Source: Przewalskia tangutica (Eukaryota; Streptophyta; Magnoliopsida; Solanales; Solanaceae). Taken from it: DNA of 64,000 nucleotides. How positions within the stretch are numbered: position 1 is the first letter of the stretch; the number at the start of each line of letters is the position of its first letter. The notes under the pieces are model-generated. The model ran no database searches. It saw only the letters and a list, made by a program, of their open reading frames with translations, and was not told the origin of the DNA. A program made the translations under genes and the position numbers. The stretch covers positions 434,001-498,000 of the forward strand of contig CM056719.1 of assembly GCA_029844215.1 (NCBI GenBank), in the 5' to 3' direction. Below, one piece after another: positions 21,264 to 34,982 of the stretch.

Positions 21264-24200
21264 ATGCAACCAGCAAATTCCATGGTTCCACATCCCCAAC
21301 AACAATACCAACAGCCACTACAACAATGGATGACAGCTCAGCAACAACAACAACCTGCATCGTATTCGGTTGCACCGCCACAACAATCGGCGTATTATTA
21401 CCAGCAACAACAACAGCAACAAGCGCAGTACGGCGCCGCGGCGGCGGCGCAACCGATGAGTGCGGATGAGATAAGGAGCTTGTGGATCGGAGATCTACAG
21501 TTTTGGATGGATGAACAGTACATCCAAAACTGCTTCGCTCATACTGGAGAGGTATTGCTATGTTTTAAGTATTAATTTTGTTGTTACGCTTTAAGTTGAG
21601 ATGGTCGAGTTGGTCTTTAATGTTCTGTTTGTTGTTCTAGTGTTACCCTTCAACTATTTCGCGAATTATCTGTACCGTTACACTATGTGAATCACGTAAT
21701 TGATATCTAGATCTAGATATGTTTATATGTGGATGTTTATAACTAGATATGTTTATATGTGGCTGGAGAGGTATTGCTATGTGTATACCAAAATCTCGCC
21801 AACATGTATCTGTTTTTTGCTAATATTTGTGTTATGCTTCGAGTTTTTCGCGTTCATATGACAAGTATGTGTCTATCCTAACTATGTTTTACAAATTATA
21901 TGTATCCGTTCTGCTTCCTTCAAGTTCTTTGAATATTTGGAAAAGTTTCTCTACGTTTATGTTGCTTGAAATTAGGAAGCAGGAAATCACATGGATGCTG
22001 ATAGCTACATGTTTATATGTGGCTGCTGAGAATTATGCCGTTTTTTGCTAAGTTTTGTGTTGCACTTCATGTTTTTCGTGTTCCACAACAACAGTTACAC
22101 CTCTACCCTAACTATGCTATACAAATTATCTATATCCGTTCCACTTCCTTCGAGTTCTTTGACAATTTGGAGAAGTTTCTCCACGTTTATATTATTTGAA
22201 ATTAGGAGGCAAGAAATCACATGGATGCTGATATCTAGATATGTTTATATGTTGGTGCTGAGAATTGAGTTGAGAATTATGCTGTCTTTTACTAATTTTT
22301 GTGTTATGCTTCAAGATTTTTGCATCCTACGACAACTACACCTCTATCCTATTCGAATTTTCTGTATCCGTTCCGCTTCCTTAAAGTTTCCTTAAATATT
22401 TTTTGAATAGTTGGAAAAGTTTCTCTAGGTTTATGTTGCTTGAAACTAAGAGGCAGGAAATCACATGGATGCTGATATGTTTATATGTTGCTGTTGAGGG
22501 TTTGCGTTGAGAATTATGAGGTGTCAATTGGAAAGCCTCGATATTCTAAATTTTTGGAAGTTATAGTGGTTATTTTTTCCTTTCATATAATATAGATGTA
22601 TTTTATCCCCGTGTTTGAAATTTAACTCGAGGAACATCTTACGCTGAAGTGTAGTTTATATTCATTAGTTGTATCACGTTTATGGATAGGTTTGAATATG
22701 TGTTACAGATATATATTAGTTAATTACACTGGTTAGTTTGTTAAAATAACAGTTCTGATAATAAAATTAGCCCGTAGAATGAAATTACTCGGGTTGGGTG
22801 GTATAAGTCTGAACTGACTAATATTTGTTCTTGCCTCGACTATGAGGTATGTGGGGTTTGTAGACTTTGGGACTTTGGTCTCAATCAACTCGGTGTTTGG
22901 ATAAGATTTTCAATTTACTTAAGAGTGCTATGGCTGAAACATTGTCCTGGTTTGTGCCCATATACACTAAAGGTTATAGGTCATTGGTTATGATCTCAGC
23001 TTTACGAGAAGGCGAATCCATTAGGTTTTAGGGAGCTTGGGAGACACTGGGCAGATATTTGTTTTTTGAAAGTGGTAAAGTTGAGATGTTAGGCTGATAG
23101 CACTCCATAAACTATTCTTTTGTTTTCTTTTTATATGAATATGAATTTTACTGTTACAATTTGACAACCAAACATCTGTTTTGGTAATCAGCCAGCACTT
23201 CCATGTCAGGGCAGGTTAGTGGAAGCCTTTGAAGTCTTGTCCTTTTAACCTGTAAAGTTTTCTTATCTTTTGTTTCATCTTTCCTGCTACCAAAAGTGCA
23301 ATTCTGTAGGCATATGTCAAAAACATTCTTGTTTTCCCTTTCTATTTATTCTTTCCTTTTGCTGTGCATGACATATGAAATTGTATCATTTCTACCATTT
23401 CAATATTCTATCCTGTTTTGTAAATTTTCTGGTGATTTTGTGAGTGTGTGCAGGTTGTCTCTGCTAAAGTTATCCGTAACAAGCAAACTGGACAATCTGA
23501 GGGTTATGGATTTATTGAGTTTAGTAATCATGCGGCTGCAGAAAGGAACCTTCAAACATATTATGGCACCATGATGCCTAATAGTGAGCAACCCTTTAGA
23601 CTCAACTGGGCATCACTGGGTTCGGGTGAAAAACGTTCAGATAATGGTCCTGAATACACAATTTTTGTTGGAGACTTGACAGCTGATGTCACAGACTATA
23701 TGCTTCAGGAGACATTCAGGGCCAACTACCCCTCAGTCAAGGGTGCCAAGGTTGTGACCGATAGGATGACTGGACGCACAAAGGGGTATGGGTTTGTTAA
23801 GTTCGCCGATGAAAGCGAACAGTTGCATGCTATGACTGAGATGAATGGGAAGTTCTGCTCCACTAGGCCAATGCGGATAGGTCCTGCAGCTAACAAGAAG
23901 AGCATGCCTGGTCAGGTGCAAGGTATGTTCCACCGTCGTTGTTACTTGTACTGGTCTGCATGGATATCTTTTAGAGCTGTTAAGAAATGCATCTAGCTTA
24001 CTGTTGAGTACTCATGCATTCCTAGGTTTTGAATCATTGCTCTTGCTTTGAGTTCCAGTTTTGATGACTTGAGGATGCTATTGGTTTATTTTGGGGGCAA
24101 AGAGCTGGTTGTTTTAACCTCACTTGGTTGAATAGTGCTGTTATTTTTACTTTCATTCCTTGAAGATCACTACCAGTTTTCGACATCTTTTCGTTCCATT

Positions 24201-26734
24201 CGTTAAATACGTCCTTTGAAATATTAAATCTCATAAAACTCCGGTTATCTCGAAGCAGGATGAATGGGAGGCTCTATCATTTTGGAGCCTGGAGCTTGTT
24301 TCAGCTGAATTGAGTACCTTTTAGACGTGGTGTAGGTCAGTTCATTTAAATGTGGTTAAATTTCCTTTATGTCGGATCCTCGTGGCATTAATTCTTATAT
24401 TTTTCCTGTTCCTTCCTTTTTCCATTATGCTTTCTGTCAGTTATTTTATCTGTACTTATAAGCCATTTTATTCTTCATATCTTGTTAGCCTGCCACGAGT
24501 GTCACTTTGATCTTCCGTTTTCCTCTAAGCTTTTCAGTCCCAATTCCTAAATATAGTTAACAGTGTCCCGTATCCATTCATCTCTTAATTTTTTTCCGAC
24601 TTAGAATACTTGCCAATTTTTTATTTTTGTTTTCCTCATGGCCTCTTGTACAAAAAACCAGAAACAGAAGAGTGGGGAGTTGTCTCTCATCATCATTTGC
24701 TAATGCTGCCATAACATGTTTTCTTTTGTATACAGTTGTCATAATGTTGTTCTGCTTGTTGTGGCTATATACGATTCACGTGTGGCTGCAGCCTGCATGT
24801 AGTTGTATAATTTGATTTTTCAGATTCTAGTTCACAATTCTTTTTGTTTCATTTTTTTCCTGAAGTTCATATAGATATTTACCAATAATATGTTGAATCT
24901 TTTCCCTGATGGCTGAAGTTCACCAAGAGTTTTAAAAAGTATTAAGGGATATTAAGGCTGGTTTAGAGGAGTCTCTCCCACATGATCTCTCAATTGGTTC
25001 AATTTATATGGTGTTGGATGGGGTATGTGTTTATAATGTTAATTTGTATTAGTTCAATTTATATTAGTGATGCTGAGATAATTTTATGTAATGGTTGATA
25101 AGTCCAAAGGGCTTTGGTTCAATGGTAAAGGTAGTACAACAAGGGATATCTGGTTGGCTTACATCACATCCTCGAATCTGGTCGGGAAGTACTTTTATTG
25201 TTGATTAACTGCTCTTTCAAATCCTTGATGTTTGTTCTTCCCATTTTTTCGTTAACTTTGAACCTAATAAGAAAAATGAAATACTAATTTTATCTTGCTT
25301 GACAAGCACTTTATACAGCTTAATATGTTCACTATGGAGTGTGTAGTATGCACATTGTTGGGAGTCCAGTGAAAACACGTTCCTATGAATGCTTGAATAT
25401 TCAATATCTGATGCTTTCTTTTGGTTCGCGGAGACCTATATGATTTATTAAGTAATATTTCCTCCAATCATCAGCCTTTATGCATTATCAAAGGACCCTA
25501 ATGGCTCAGGGTGTCTTTCTTATCTCTTGAATCCAATACTATGGTGTTCTTTTCAGATGCTAGGTGTAATGAATTCTTAAACTTGTTTGTATTGACCTAG
25601 CAAGGGATGATCTTTTATGCTTTTAGCTTGTGCTAATCTATTTGGTTTTTGCCTACTCTTAATGGTTTACTGTACACGTGCATGTAATTTTCTTCTCCAC
25701 CTCTTTCCATTTTTTGATAAATACTAAAAGAGTGTTTATTTTAATGGGCAAAAGAAAAGTTAATCCGCTTGTACCCTCATCTATGCCTTTTTTCATTTGC
25801 AGCTTCATATCAAAGTACCAATGGGAATCAAAGTGAGGATGACCCTACTAATACAACTGTTAGTACATTTGTCTATGGAAGCACTAGAATTTTTGTTGAC
25901 TTCTACTCATCAAGTTGACGTTGATTGCAGATATTTGTTGGCAATTTGGATGCCAATGTAACGGATGACCATCTAAGGCAGGTTTTCGGACATTACGGAC
26001 AGTTGCTCCATGTGAAAATACCAGTAGGCAAACGTTGTGGTTTTGTTCAATTTGCTGACAGGTACACTAATGTGCCTTCTGAAGTATATATATTCATTTA
26101 ACTGCATTGGTAACTAACACGGGGAACCTTTGTTTGTAATTGCAGAAGTTGTGCTGAGGAAGCTCTAAGATCATTGACTGGAACTCAGCTGGGCGGACAA
26201 AGTATCCGCCTTTCATGGGGTCGTAGTCCTTCCAACAAGCAGCAGGTTTTGTAGTGCCTAAGTGTTAATTTATGGTTTGTGACACTAATCTTAGTGCTCA
26301 ATCTGAAATTTATGATGTTTCCTCTTCGCGTTTGCAGCCTCAGGCTGACCCAAGCCAGTATAATGGTTATTATGGGTATACAGCTGCATATGATGCCGCC
26401 GCCGCCTATGGTTATACTCAACCTGCTCAGGATCCAAATATATATTATGCGGGCTATGCTGGGTATGGAAATTACCCTCCACAGCAGCAGCAACCACAGG
26501 TTTTGCCAATACCCTTTCAACAACTTATTAGCTACAAATTTTAACATCTAGTCTTAGACTTCAGGAATGAATTTTACATTTGACCGATTATATAGCTTGA
26601 TAAATTCATTACCTTTTGCATATCTTCTATTTCTCTATTTAAAAGTGGCAAATTAAACTAATTAATAGTGTGGTAACATTCACCTACAGATACGTATTTT
26701 TAATACTTGTTATTCGAATGTGGTTGTGCAGTGA
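21264..26734 (+). CDS. RBP45: RBP45/RBP47-type oligouridylate/poly(A)-binding protein, three RRMs
   Basis: Exons 21264-21551, 23454-23922, 25803-25858, 25931-26061, 26146-26245, 26338-26499 and 26732-26734 (stop) join in frame to 402 residues, a normal length. A Gln-rich start (residues 1-70) is followed by RRM1 (about 73-150; RNP2 LWIGDL, RNP1 GYGFIEF), RRM2 (165-243; IFVGDL, GYGFVKF), RRM3 (271-345; IFVGNL, CGFVQF) and a Gly/Tyr/Gln-rich tail. This is the classic layout of plant RBP45/RBP47 proteins, which bind U-rich and poly(A) RNA in the nucleus and in stress granules. Intron 1 is 1.9 kb and contains repeats. The stop is the first codon of the last exon. If intron 6 is kept, the frame ends at 26544 instead. 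All RNP motifs look intact. Confidence 0.93.
21811..22500 (+). repeat. Three-copy imperfect tandem repeat in RBP45 intron 1
   Basis: A unit of about 230-245 bp starting ttttttgctaa.ttttgtg (21811, about 22039, about 22284) and ending around catggatgctgata is repeated. Each copy includes the phrases tccgttc.gcttcctt, agtttctc and aggcaggaaatcacatgg. No coding meaning is seen. Confidence 0.8.
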
Positions 26735-27748
26735 TCTGCTTATTAAAGGAGTCACCGATAGCTTCCTAGCACGGAATGCGACAACGTAGAAAGGGGAAGG
26801 GCAGTTTGCATCAGATTTTAGTTCAAGATAACTACTGTAGGCTGGTTCTTGAAGATTAGTATTTATGGTTGTGGTCAACCAGTCACTTATTTTTCAGTAG
26901 TTTTTTCCCTACGGTTTCACTTTATCCTTCTTGATCTTTTATGTTTATTTCATGTGCCCAACTTGGTACTTTGATGTTTGTTCTAGTTGTCCTTTAAAAC
27001 ACAAAGTTATACGTAGTAAAGTAATTGTAATCTGCTACTATAATTTATCTTTCAATTCGTGTTTTTAAATAATGGTGCTTTTGTATAATCTTTCTTATAA
27101 ACAGTGTCATCTTGTTCTGCTTTACTGCCATTGCTTGTAAGACGCTAAGAAGGTGTCCTCTGCGGTTCTCATTGTTGTAGGTGACGTTTGGATTAAATGG
27201 GTTTTATTGTAGAGAAACGGTTTTTGTTTTTTGGAGAAGAATTGTGCTTGTTAGAATTAGAATTGGTTGTGAGTTGATCTTTCTTTTGAATAAATGTCCC
27301 TAAACCTCTAAACTAAGTGCAGAGCTTGGTAGACTGATATCATTGTACTATATGAATATAATGAATTTCCAAGGATTTACAACTCCGGAGTTCAGATCTA
27401 TGTTGTTTGGACTTTCCAAAAATATAATCACACCCGTGCCCGATTCTTTAAAAATGCGCTACTTCTGGAGGAAGCATTCCATTATGATAATAAAGCCACG
27501 TTCCGGAAGGATTGATTTTGGAAAATAAAAAATACAAAAATATATTTTTGGGTAATTATGATAATTCTCTATTTCTCTAATAAAAGAGAATAATTGATAT
27601 ATATTGAAAAGCTCTTACATTCAAACTTAGATTATTGTTTTACCCCTGTACCAAACTAAAATTTAATTAAAAGAAAATATTTGTTCCAACATTAATTATT
27701 ATAGCATATTTCTTAATTGTATTTAAAAAGCAACCTTTTCACATTCCA
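26735..27748 (+). other. RBP45 3' UTR and intergenic sequence
   Basis: The last exon continues past the stop at 26734 as presumed 3' UTR. There is no second gene; the short open frame at 27343-27528 has no recognisable family. Confidence 0.5.
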
Positions 27749-27765
27749 ACGTTTAGCAACTTGAA

Positions 27766-27992
27766 CCCGCAAGGGTAGTCAAGTTGGTGTAGCAGTAGAG
27801 CGCGGGATCGCAAGGTCACGAGTTCGATCCCAAGGTCACGAGTTCGATCCCCTGCATAAACCTTCTTGGTTGAGCCTGTCACACATGGCTTGCCAAGTGT
27901 GGTTTACATGGCTGACGTGGTTTGCGCGCATCGTGATCACCGGTTTACCTGCGGCGCAAGAAAGAAGATACCGCGCTCCTTCACAAAAAAAA
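27766..27992 (+). mobile_element. tRNA-derived SINE with 17-bp target duplication
   Basis: 227 bp with an A-box-like tagtcaagttggtgtagc, a B-box cgagttcgatccc and a 3' poly(A) run. It is flanked by the perfect 17-bp duplication acgtttagcaacttgaa (27749-27765 and 27993-28009). The 20-bp block around the B-box (27811-27830) is tandemly duplicated at 27831-27850. A related SINE lies at 48912-49040. Confidence 0.92.
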
Positions 27993-28009
27993 ACGTTTAG
28001 CAACTTGAA

Positions 28010-28526
28010 GCTTCTATCGGTTATAAAATTTATTCATTCATAATCTTTATTCCTACCTTATAAAAGTTGACTCATCAAAGTGTTAATCACTTAATCTCTC
28101 CGTTTTCCTTCTTTTGTCAGACACAACATTTCGTTGAGCAATTCATTTTTTTAGTATTTTGTTCTTTCAATAAATAAACCTCATAATATTTTGGAAGTTA
28201 TTTTGAAATCTGATAAACAATACGTGAAGTAGGCAAAAGTATGATAATTTCTGTAAGAAAAAATTACGGGATCGAAGCAACCACACTATTAAAGTGAATG
28301 TTGAGAAAATGCGAAAATAAACTTTAAACACAAGATTTAAGTGAAAACCACAAACCTCTAAACAAATTAGGGGGGAGGGGACACGGGGCAAGTGTAGGAG
28401 GATTTCACTATGAAAGGCGGAATTACAATACTTCTCTCTAATGTACAAGGAGATAACAACAATTACCTATCTCTCTTGTAATTAGGAGAACACTCAAAAT
28501 CTCTAAACCAATATCTAAGGAGAAAT
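28010..28526. other. Unassigned, possibly part of a Copia LTR
   Basis: No coding sequence is recognised. The phrases aacacaagatttaagtg and accacaaacctc resemble LTR text of Sire-like Copia elements, but no paired LTR or target duplication was found. Confidence 0.25.
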
Positions 28527-30521
28527 CTATATTTTTCTCTCTTGACAATTCGGAGTAATACGCGTAGCCTTACAAGAAATAAACTTATTTTTATCTAAGG
28601 AAGACAAAATAGACGACCCCGGATGACCTAGACGAGCATGCCACAAGGAAGGAGCAAGATTTGCAAAAGTTGATGGCAAGTCTTGACTCGAGAGACCGGA
28701 ACATGGCGTGATAGGATAAAAAACTCCCCTACTATCACACCTCATTAGAGGAATACCCGTCTTGAAATCCTTCACAGAAAACCCAAACGACTCAAATTCA
28801 ACCGAAACAGAATTATCAGTGGTGAACTTACGAACAAACACCAAATTTTTAATTAATTTAAGGGCATGAAGCGTATTTTTCAAGATAAGGGGTGGATGGA
28901 GGACAAAGTTTTATGACCGTAACCACGAATTGGAATTGAATTATCATTTCCAACAATTATACCACGATTGTTGCTCAAATTGAAATAATATGAGAGTACC
29001 TGGGTCAGACGTCATGTGAGTAGTGGCGCCGGTGTCCATGTATCAATTTGGGTCAGAGGGATTTATTTCAAGTGTATGCATCGCGGCTTCAATGTCGATA
29101 GAAATGGGTCTGTTGCATGATGGGAATGGTGGGGCCCAAGCCTGCCTCCCTGCTGACCTGGACCGCCACTGTAGCGCCGGGCTGGAGCAAAAATATTAGG
29201 TCGATACTGTGGCTGAAACTGGGTCCAATTTGCTGGAAATTGGGCTGGCCGAATGTAGAGGCAGTTAGGCCAAGAGCTACAGGCCCAACCATATGACCAG
29301 GGGTTCCACTGCTGGGACCAAGCTGTCTGGGACCCACTATTGCCTGGGCGGAGCCCACTTCCCAGATTCTGTCTGCCGCTACCATTGTCGGAACCACCGC
29401 GTTTGCCCCCACGATTTTTATCATTATTTTTCCGGCTACTCTTGTCGCCACCGTGAGTACAGTTTTAGCTCGAATTATCAACAAAATTCGAAGAATTTAT
29501 GGAGGACGTCATCATGACTACGGGACTAGCACCAGTAGCCACCTTTTTTGCCAAGTCGGCTTCTTCGAGCGTAAGCATAGAACGAGCCTGATAAAATTAC
29601 GGAAGAGAGGTGCTCTAACTAAGAAGCGTGCCAACACTACTATAGGACTCAGAAAGACATGCAACCATCTGAAGGACAAGACGGCCATTGGTAACTGGCG
29701 CACTAACGTTGCGAAGTTGGTCTGCCAATTCTTTCAACCTTTTGCAATATGCTGAAACGTTGAGGAAATCATCCATATTCACGTGAGCGAAATCCTGCTC
29801 AAGAGTAAAACACGAGAATTTTGATTATCTTGGAATATATCACGTACTCTATTCCATGTCGTCATCGCCATAGCATCTGGTTCGATAATCGTTTGCAAGA
29901 GGTCGGTAGAAATAGTGGAGTAAATCCACTGAAAAATAGTAGCATCAAGAGTCGTCCATAACTTAGGATCATCCTCGGGTTTGGGCACCTCTGTATCCGT
30001 AGGAGCGACGGGGATAATATGATGGAGGACTTGATGCGAGCGTGCGTGAACTTTGAACAGTTCGACCCACGTTGCGTATTAGACGTTTTTTATTTCAAGA
30101 ATGATAGAGATGTGATGTTAGAAATAGTGAGGGCAGTGTGAAACTTGTTCTTAGCCATAATAGCAGAGCCGTCTTTGGACCCGTACGAGGTGTGCTACCG
30201 CATAGGGTCCACCGAAAAATAAAAAAATTTAGGGCCCCTTTTTTCATTTTTTATTAAGTAGTATTAGCCAAAATTTACTGTAAAGGCTCATAATTTGCAG
30301 GTCTTAGCCCAATTAAGGGCCCACTTTTACGAATTCGAATGCCCCCAAAATATTTGAGATGACCCTGCATAATAGCAACACAACACGTGATGTAGGGATT
30401 GGGAAGAGAAGGTACTGTCGGGCACGAAATCCGAGAACTAGGGGCTCGGATCTTCGAGGAAGGTCGACGGAAATTTGGAGAATTTGGAGAGAGGATTTTA
30501 ATACCTAGACTTCTGATACCA
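28527..30521 (-). pseudogene. Copia relic: gag, nucleocapsid, protease and GAG-pre-integrase
   Basis: Reading on the minus strand: gag (29779-29988; LWTTLDATIFQWIYSTIST, then WNRVRDIFQDNQNSRV), a Gly/Asn-rich nucleocapsid region (29100-29500), the protease motif DTGATTH (about 29010-29030) preceded by a stop where Trp is usual, and GAG-pre-integrase (28527-28883; NLVFVRKFTTDNSVSVEF, then RLGHPGSS). The rest of integrase, RT and RNase H are missing. A primer site (tggtatcagaag on the minus strand) touches the LTR that starts at 30522. A hAT-type MITE sits inside at 30164-30367. Confidence 0.85.
30164..30367 (+). mobile_element. hAT-type MITE, copy 1
   Basis: 204 bp starting cagagccgtctttgg and ending tttgagatgaccctg (inverted ends CAGaGcCgTCT). 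It has the perfect 8-bp duplication cataatag (30156-30163 and 30368-30375). The same family lies in opposite orientation at 46420-46614. Confidence 0.85.
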
Positions 30522-30700
30522 TGAAAGAAATAATCCCTTGATTATTCTCATTAATGAAAGAATATATATATAATTTACAATTTTCCATAATAGATAACTT
30601 ATTCCTACTTTAATCTCAAAACTCTATTCTAGTAGTACTAGAAACATATAATTATGGTAAGTGTACAATACTAATTAATGTAAACCATTATCTAAATTCA
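30522..30700 (-). repeat. 5' LTR of the minus-strand Copia relic (outer edge uncertain)
   Basis: It starts on the plus strand as tgaaagaaataatccc next to the primer site, and is AT-rich with a TATA-like run. The outer edge is estimated; no second LTR copy was found in the window. Confidence 0.55.
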
Positions 30701-31584
30701 GCCCAAATCGTGGGCCATATACACGGATATACATCTAGCCGCTACACTATATACATAAATCGAACCCATATATACATAGGATATACACGTGTATACCATG
30801 TATATCTTATGTATATTTAACAATTTTCGATCACAATCCATAATAGATCATCATATGAAATAAGAAGGTATGTTATACATGATATCAATTACATTCGTCG
30901 TAAAGTATACTTTACAATTTCAAGTCAATTATCATTATTTTTTCATTTTCGATGATAAGTGAGATGTCAAGAGAGAGATGAATGCAATACAAGTCACAAA
31001 CACATCAAATGTGGTGACAAGCTCACAACTCAGTCAATAGTACAACCTAATAAATCTATCCCAACTGCGTACTCGAAGGCATACATGCTTTCTCCGATAC
31101 TATCTAACTATATATACGTTTCACTAATCGAAGTCTAACCAGAAGGTAAGTCGTAACCTACCTGGATGCTAAGGAGAAGCCACACACGATCACAAAGGAA
31201 TCTTGCCTCTCCGCAGGTCTCGATAATACTCAAAGTCTAATCATTATAGAAATCTAAGTTGGAATAGAAACATGCAACACCCATAACACTAGACTAATCC
31301 TTGAATCCAATCAACTATGGAAAAATAGGAAAAGTGGGCCCATAATGGTAAAATGATAATTATAGGTGAAATTGGTAAACTAATATTTTAGAAGTTCAAT
31401 TCTACTCCCCAATTGCCAAAATAGATCAATAATAGGTAAATTACATTATTCAAGTCAAAAAACCCTAATTAGTATAAACCCTAGAACCTCCCCAAATTTC
31501 CAAAAGGTTTAAACATGAATTGATCGATAAATCAACATCTACTAGTCCATTACATCACTAATATAATACCCATAGTCATAAACC
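30701..31584. other. Unassigned; probably repeat sequence continuing at 41055
   Basis: No gene is seen. Removing the 31590-41049 insertion joins this stretch to 41055-41570, which together read like a long LTR of another Gypsy family (gaaggtaagtcgtaacctac, then the cgcgttcgcaagg / cgatcgcg phrases). This is inference only. Confidence 0.3.
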
Positions 31585-31589
31585 AATTC

Positions 31590-34500
31590 TGTCACGACCC
31601 GAACCTGGGCCCGTGACTGGTGCCTTACCCCGGGCACCCTAGTGACACAATATCAGAGTAATCAGCGGAACATAAAGACAATACATGAAACCAATGTAAT
31701 ATGACAGTAAAATAAGAAGACAAAGCAACTAAAACGGTTACCTTCGTATATATATAATAGCAATTTGAATAGCCATAACCTCTTACAAATTTCGCCACAA
31801 CAAGCATTTCTAAGAATGATACGATAACAATGGCGACAGTGGCCCCGCCATACCCTCAATGTAAATACCTACAACGACAGCGGACTATACCACCGATAAG
31901 CCTCCGAGAAACGGAGCTTCCCATACGCCGAATCGTGACCCGAGAACTAGATCAACGATCGTGTACTCAACTCGCGGCATGAACGCACTTCGAACGAGGT
32001 CGATAACAAAAATTTAGTATGTGAAATCAAATAACATCAGAATGAAATCATAGTAGTCTATATAAAGCGAGAGACATGTATGATAACCAAACTACGCTCA
32101 CAATAAATAAACAAATATGTCAAGTCGTGACTCACGCCTCAAGTCATCACAATAGAACTGCACGGTAAGTACGAGGCATAGCCGACTACTAAGACCCGCA
32201 GACAAACAAAATACCATAACCGCATCACGAGGTCTTTCTAGACCGCACCACACGATCGGCCGCCACTCGCAGATCAATGTGCGCGTCATCCTCGAACTAC
32301 CGCAGCCTCGCATAGGTCACACACGCACTCGCACGAGGTATTCTCGAATCACGGTCCTGCATCACCGAGGTATACCTCGTGACGAGGGCGCCTAACCCCG
32401 GATCCACCTAGGCTCCCGCACCGCATAGTCCTCAAAGACCGCGATAGTCCTCAAAGCACCGATAGGCATCCCCGTGATCGTGCTAAACACCCGAATGATC
32501 AATCCCGAGCTCCCGCAACTCGCGATAGTCACAAGGATCGTGATAGCCGTATAGACCGCATCGCGGTGGCAAGCCCTGTATAACAAGTCAAGCGGGTATG
32601 TGATATAATAACAAGATAACGGGCTTAACGCTTGACAACGTAAGCACAACAAGAGTGACCCTTACATAATAATCACAAGATACTAACACACGTAGCATCC
32701 TAACATGTTTACTTATCAAATCAATAAGAAAGTATTACAAGGCTATCACAAACCAATACAATCAAGTTATGCACACAAGCGTACTTTCTACTAACAAGTT
32801 CGTACCTATCCCCAAAGTACTTCACACATTAAATCTTTAAAAGAACTGCTTGCTCACATAAGTCACACAATACCCGTAGTATAAAATAGAGTGATCATCT
32901 TTTTAAGTAATCAAAATACTTACCTTTGTAAAATCAAGTAACAACATTATTTTCCAAACGCCCAAGTTTGCCTAATTTCAAGTGTTTACGTTTCTTATTT
33001 TAGAAAGGTTTCAGAGTTCATAGTCTTATTTATTTAGGAATATAATTCTCTTTTAACAATCTGAAAAACATAAACCTTATGTGAGTAGGACATTCTTGTT
33101 TATAACAATCTTATTACAAAGAAATCATGATCTAGAAATATCATTTTGTCTCATCTTAGCTTCTATGCAGATGGAAGTTTCTACCGTTTTAATAATACTT
33201 AATCACAAAACATTTCCTTTTATTAACGCCGCATGGTTTGTCGATACAAATTCTGATTTCCGAAATCAGTAGAACATTCTTAAGCCGTTATACCTAAATT
33301 CCAATAAAGCTAGTATAACTCTTAAGTTTGTTTAAAAACCAAGTATTACTTATTATTTCAAAATGATTCAAAAATCTTTGAAATACTTCAATTTCTTTAT
33401 TATCACACATGAAGTTAGTTATAAGTCATATCAGTTAACTTTTAAAACCATAAAACATTTTCTTACTTACATAAAGCTGTTATAACCAACTTCCCATAAA
33501 GCCGTTATAACACTTTATGTTTCAAACCAATCAAATACGCTTAACACACGTACGCGTCACCGCATTACATAGTTATACACATATCATGCTAGAAAAGGTA
33601 GGAAGAGGTTCACATACCTCGCGACGATTATCGACTAATAGCAAAACGCCCAAGTACTTCCAACCGCGGCCACTCCTTAAGCCAACGTAGATCGCGCCAT
33701 ACGTAGTACTTCAACCTATAAGGCCACGCGCGCTTATTAACATTTAGATCTCTTCGTAGAACATTCTACGTAAAATTCGAAGATTTTCCTTCCCGCAACA
33801 GCAGAAATCTCCTCCTCTATCTGGCCGCTACCAAGCCAACTGCGGGGTTATACGCCTAAACCGGACGCACAATTCTACCTCACGTAAAAGCTACACAAGT
33901 CTCATCAGAATACACCCCATGTAATTACGCTCAAGATTTCTTCGAAAAGGTTTCTAATTATTCAGCTTAAGTCGCGAGACATCGCGTAAGTATTATTCAG
34001 CTTAAGTCCAAAGACATCGCCGATAACAACGCTCAGCTTCTATATATAGTATACTTCAACTATATAGTCTAGCAATCATGTAATTTCCAATTACAATAGA
34101 GGACAAGATATTTACCTCGATAAGCCCATAATTATCCAAGTATAAAGTCGATCCCGGGCAACGTTTAGCTCCAACTCCGCGCCCAACCCGCTCTAAACCA
34201 CCCTTAGAAGTTCTAACCAACTTCTACATACTACTCCAACTAACCATGGAGATTTTCCTTGTGGTTTTGCCAGGACTGACGGAAGTATAATAGTATAACT
34301 GGCTTTTGATAGGTATAACCTTAGAATACTACAAGGTATACGGCTAAGGTAATTGGGCATTATAACAATACTTTTGAGAGTACTTCTACCAAGAGGAGGG
34401 TATTTATACGAAACTACTAGGCTGGGGTACCCCACTGCCAGCACCACAAGGAGTGGTGTATACCCTCGCCTACCCCACTGTGGGAACTCTGCCAAGGGGT

Positions 34501-34982
34501 GAGAGGACTCTGCTAAGGCCTCACAAGGGGGAGAAAGAGAGCTTTCAAGACTTAGGCAAATTTATGGATGAATTAGTCTTCCAAAGGGCTGGTATTTATA
34601 GGACAAGGCCAACCAACGGCCAAGATCTTGCCAAGTGCATAGCAAGTGTAGGCCAAGATCTTGCCAAGTGCACACTAGCCAACTAACACAAAATATCCTA
34701 CCAACCTCGACCACAACGGCCATACTTTCGCCACCACTATTACCGCCTAAGGTGTTCCAATGAGGTGACAAGTGTCGCCTCTTGTTGGTCCAAATGTTTC
34801 GCCTCTGAAAAATCCGCAAAATTAAAAATGACATAGCCGGAATTTTCCCTACGAAAGTCAGGGAAACGCTTTGCCAAAAACGACTTAATCGGGTGTCAGG
34901 TACAAAGTTAATTCGCCAAGCCTATGTAAAAGTTCAAATTTTTCACGCACGCCCCACGCATATACCGAAATACGGTATAACA
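31590..34982 (-). repeat. 3' LTR of the long-LTR Gypsy element
   Basis: 3393 bp. It pairs with 37646-41049 over its full length. A short internal duplication, ggccaagatcttgccaagtg, occurs twice near 34617-34675. No protein-coding sequence is recognised inside. Confidence 0.92.
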
